A stretch of DNA of 64,000 nt from Pseudomonas sp. 31-12. GTDB lineage: Bacteria; Pseudomonadota; Gammaproteobacteria; Pseudomonadales; Pseudomonadaceae. The first letter of the stretch is position 1. Every line of letters begins with the position of its first letter. The position numbers and the translations under genes were made by a program. Location of the stretch: assembly GCF_003151075.1 (NCBI RefSeq), contig NZ_CP029482.1:5270001-5334000 (forward strand). Direction: 5' to 3'. The notes beneath the pieces are model-generated. The model saw only the letters and a program-made list of their open reading frames with translations, was not told where the DNA came from and ran no database searches. Positions 62,898-64,000 of this stretch are shown here, in pieces.

Positions 62898-63089
62898 TCA
62901 CGCCTTGTCGACGCCTTTCTTGATCGCGTCCTTGGCCTTGCCCACCGCTTGCTGGGCCTCGCCTTTCCTTTCCTGCACGACGCCTTCGGCGCGCATTTTG
63001 TCGTTACCGGTGGCCTTGCCGACGCCTTGCTTGACGTTGCCGGCGGCTTCGTTGGCCATGCCTTTTACTTTATCGCCAGTGCTGCTCAT
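62898..63089 (-). CDS. CsbD-family stress protein
   Basis: 63 residues. The repeated G-x-x-K-Q-G-V-G-K-A-T-G pattern (NEAAGNVKQGVGKATGND, ERKGEAQQAVGKAKDAI) is the CsbD signature. Members are small, abundant, general-stress-induced proteins of unknown function. Good GGAGAAAC ribosome site. Confidence 0.92.
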   Translation of the reverse strand: MSSTGDKVKGMANEAAGNVKQGVGKATGNDKMRAEGVVQERKGEAQQAVGKAKDAIKKGVDKA

Positions 63090-63289
63090 GGTGTTTCTCC
63101 TGTGAACAATTCAACGGAAAAAGTCGTTACACAAAGATTGACCGGGGGCATTTGCACGGAGTTTCATTTATTTTCAGTCACGCATTTCATCGTTCAGCGC
63201 AGGTTGGGCTTTATGTTTGCCGACCAACCCCCGAGAATGCGCAACGTATTCAGGCCATGGCGCTGAAGATCCAATCCCGTAGGAATGTT

Positions 63290-63667
63290 ATGAAACTCGA
63301 TAAAAAGCAGGCCATTGCCCGCAGAAACCAGGAACTTGGCGGTGCCGTGCTTGGCGTCAACAACTGCCATTTCACCGAACTGAACCGCAACCGCAACATC
63401 TGGTGGTTCGACATCCCGGTGGCGCGCCTGGCCATTGGTCAGTACGAATGGGTTCACCTGCTGATGCACACGCCGGATACCGACGAACTGCTGCACCTGA
63501 AAGTGCCGACGGTGTTCCTGCGCGAGAAGCTCGAAGGCCTGGTGGTGCGCAACGAAGGCAAGCGTAAAGCCGCTTTGAGCCTGGAACTGAGCGCGGACAA
63601 GGATTCGTACCTGCAAGACATGCGCCCGGCGGGCACCAACGTCAATTTCGCGCCGTTCCGCCTGTAA
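63290..63667 (+). CDS. Conserved hypothetical protein
   Basis: 125 residues from ATG 63290 (TAGGAA upstream; an ATG at 63257 in frame would add 11). Soluble, with NCHFTELNRNRNIWWFDIP and VPTVFLREKLEGLVVRNEG. No signal peptide. No family recognised; resembles uncharacterised pseudomonad proteins of the same size. Followed by a REP pair. Confidence 0.65.
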   Translation: MKLDKKQAIARRNQELGGAVLGVNNCHFTELNRNRNIWWFDIPVARLAIGQYEWVHLLMHTPDTDELLHLKVPTVFLREKLEGLVVRNEGKRKAALSLELSADKDSYLQDMRPAGTNVNFAPFRL

Positions 63668-63680
63668 CTTTACACATCCC

Positions 63681-63814
63681 CTGTGGCGAGGGAGCTTGCT
63701 CCCGCTGGGCCGCGAAGCGACCCCAAATCAGACGCTGCGGTATTTTTGGTGTATCTCCATCGACTGGGTGACGACTGCTGCGCAGCCGAGCGGGAGCAAG
63801 CTCCCTCGCCACAA
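63681..63814. repeat. Paired inverted REP-type repeat ('GGCGAGGGAGC' type)
   Basis: CTGTGGCGAGGGAGCTTGCTC and inverted GAGCAAGCTCCCTCGCCACA with inner arms around GGCCGCGAAGC and CTGCGCAGCC. Same type as 37980-38094. Confidence 0.86.
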
Positions 63815-63840
63815 AAGCAGTTCTGATATCGCTGCAAACA

Positions 63841-63867
63841 AAAAGCCCCGCATCTGCGGGGCTTTTT
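63841..63867 (-). terminator. Bidirectional terminator after fadD
   Basis: AAAAGCCCCGC-ATCT-GCGGGGCTTTTT: a GC-rich stem with T-runs on both strands, 6 bases after the fadD stop. It can end both the hypothetical gene and fadD transcripts. Confidence 0.9.
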
Positions 63868-63872
63868 GTGGG

Positions 63873-64000
63873 TTACGCGCTGACTTTCTTGGCGTTGAGC
63901 TTTTTCAGTTCTTCGTCGCGCAACTCGCGGCGCAGGATCTTGCCGACGTTGGTGGTCGGCAGCGCATCGCGGAACTCCACGGAGCGCGGGACCTTGTAGC
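63873..64000 (-). CDS. fadD: Long-chain fatty-acid-CoA ligase FadD, C-terminal end (5' part outside window)
   Basis: The last 41 codons of a gene entering from the right edge. The visible part reads [26 protein letters not shown] in short blocks: the conserved C-terminal A10 motif ([13 protein letters not shown]) has the catalytic lysine of the acyl-CoA ligases. The [17 protein letters not shown] tail is FadD-like. I infer FadD from this tail only; another acyl-CoA ligase of the same family is possible. Confidence 0.75.
   Translation of the reverse strand, partial: YKVPRSVEFRDALPTTNVGKILRRELRDEELKKLNAKKVSA

Overview
The window reads as chromosomal DNA of a Pseudomonas of the fluorescens lineage. 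The evidence is the aot arginine/ornithine transport operon next to acs, Pseudomonas-restricted small families (DUF2790, DUF1652), a BdlA-like PAS chemoreceptor, GC-rich codon use, and many paired inverted REP-type repeats of the 'GTGGGAGC...GGGCTTGC' and 'CTGTGGCGAGGG' kinds. No tRNA, rRNA, CRISPR array, integrase or transposase was seen.

Layout. 0-7.9 kb is core: aotJ-aotQ-aotM-aotO (minus strand, last gene cut by the window edge), acs, a DUF2790 gene and nrdB (without nrdA beside it). 8.0-16.6 kb is a compact accessory island with lower GC and no REP elements. It holds an EcoRII-type restriction endonuclease (plus strand). Converging on it are an operon of SNF2 helicase, stand-alone EcoRII-N-like (B3 fold) DNA-reader, GHKL/MORC-like ATPase and HNH nuclease, then vsr and a Dcm/M.EcoRII-type cytosine methyltransferase. 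The island ends at a LexA-like box, a structured leader, a 30-codon leader ORF and a Bro-N (antirepressor-like) gene. 17.8-20 kb holds three unrecognised or weakly recognised genes and may be an extension of the accessory region.

20-64 kb is ordinary Pseudomonas chromosome, mostly small transcription units separated by REP pairs. These include a TauE/SafE permease with an AraC regulator, a metallo-beta-lactamase-fold hydrolase with a divergent TetR and a perfect palindromic operator, glpQ, a chemoreceptor, a CorA/ZntB-type transporter, and a Pit-type phosphate transporter. Also present are a dioxygenase-TylF methyltransferase pair, two PACE efflux genes each divergent from a LysR gene, and an ECF42-type sigma-factor operon (SnoaL-like, YCII/DGPF, SRPBCC, sigma) with a good match to the ECF42 promoter. 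The rest includes a gluconate regulon (gntT, gntK, gntR) with three matching operator boxes, alaC, a BdlA-like receptor, an ECF sigma gene translationally coupled to a glycine-betaine-type binding protein, a desaturase, yihY-def, csbD and the C-terminal end of fadD.

The strongest candidate for an unusual system is the 8.1-16.6 kb island. It looks like a CCWGG-type restriction-modification-repair set (EcoRII-like nuclease, Dcm, Vsr) joined to a second effector operon in which the EcoRII-N recognition fold is a free-standing protein beside an ATP-driven helicase, a MORC-like ATPase and an HNH nuclease. GHKL ATPases of this kind in restriction operons are known (prokaryotic MORC/paraMORC, Iyer, Abhiman and Aravind 2008). 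The specific pairing of two EcoRII-N-type readers in one locus is what I would test first.
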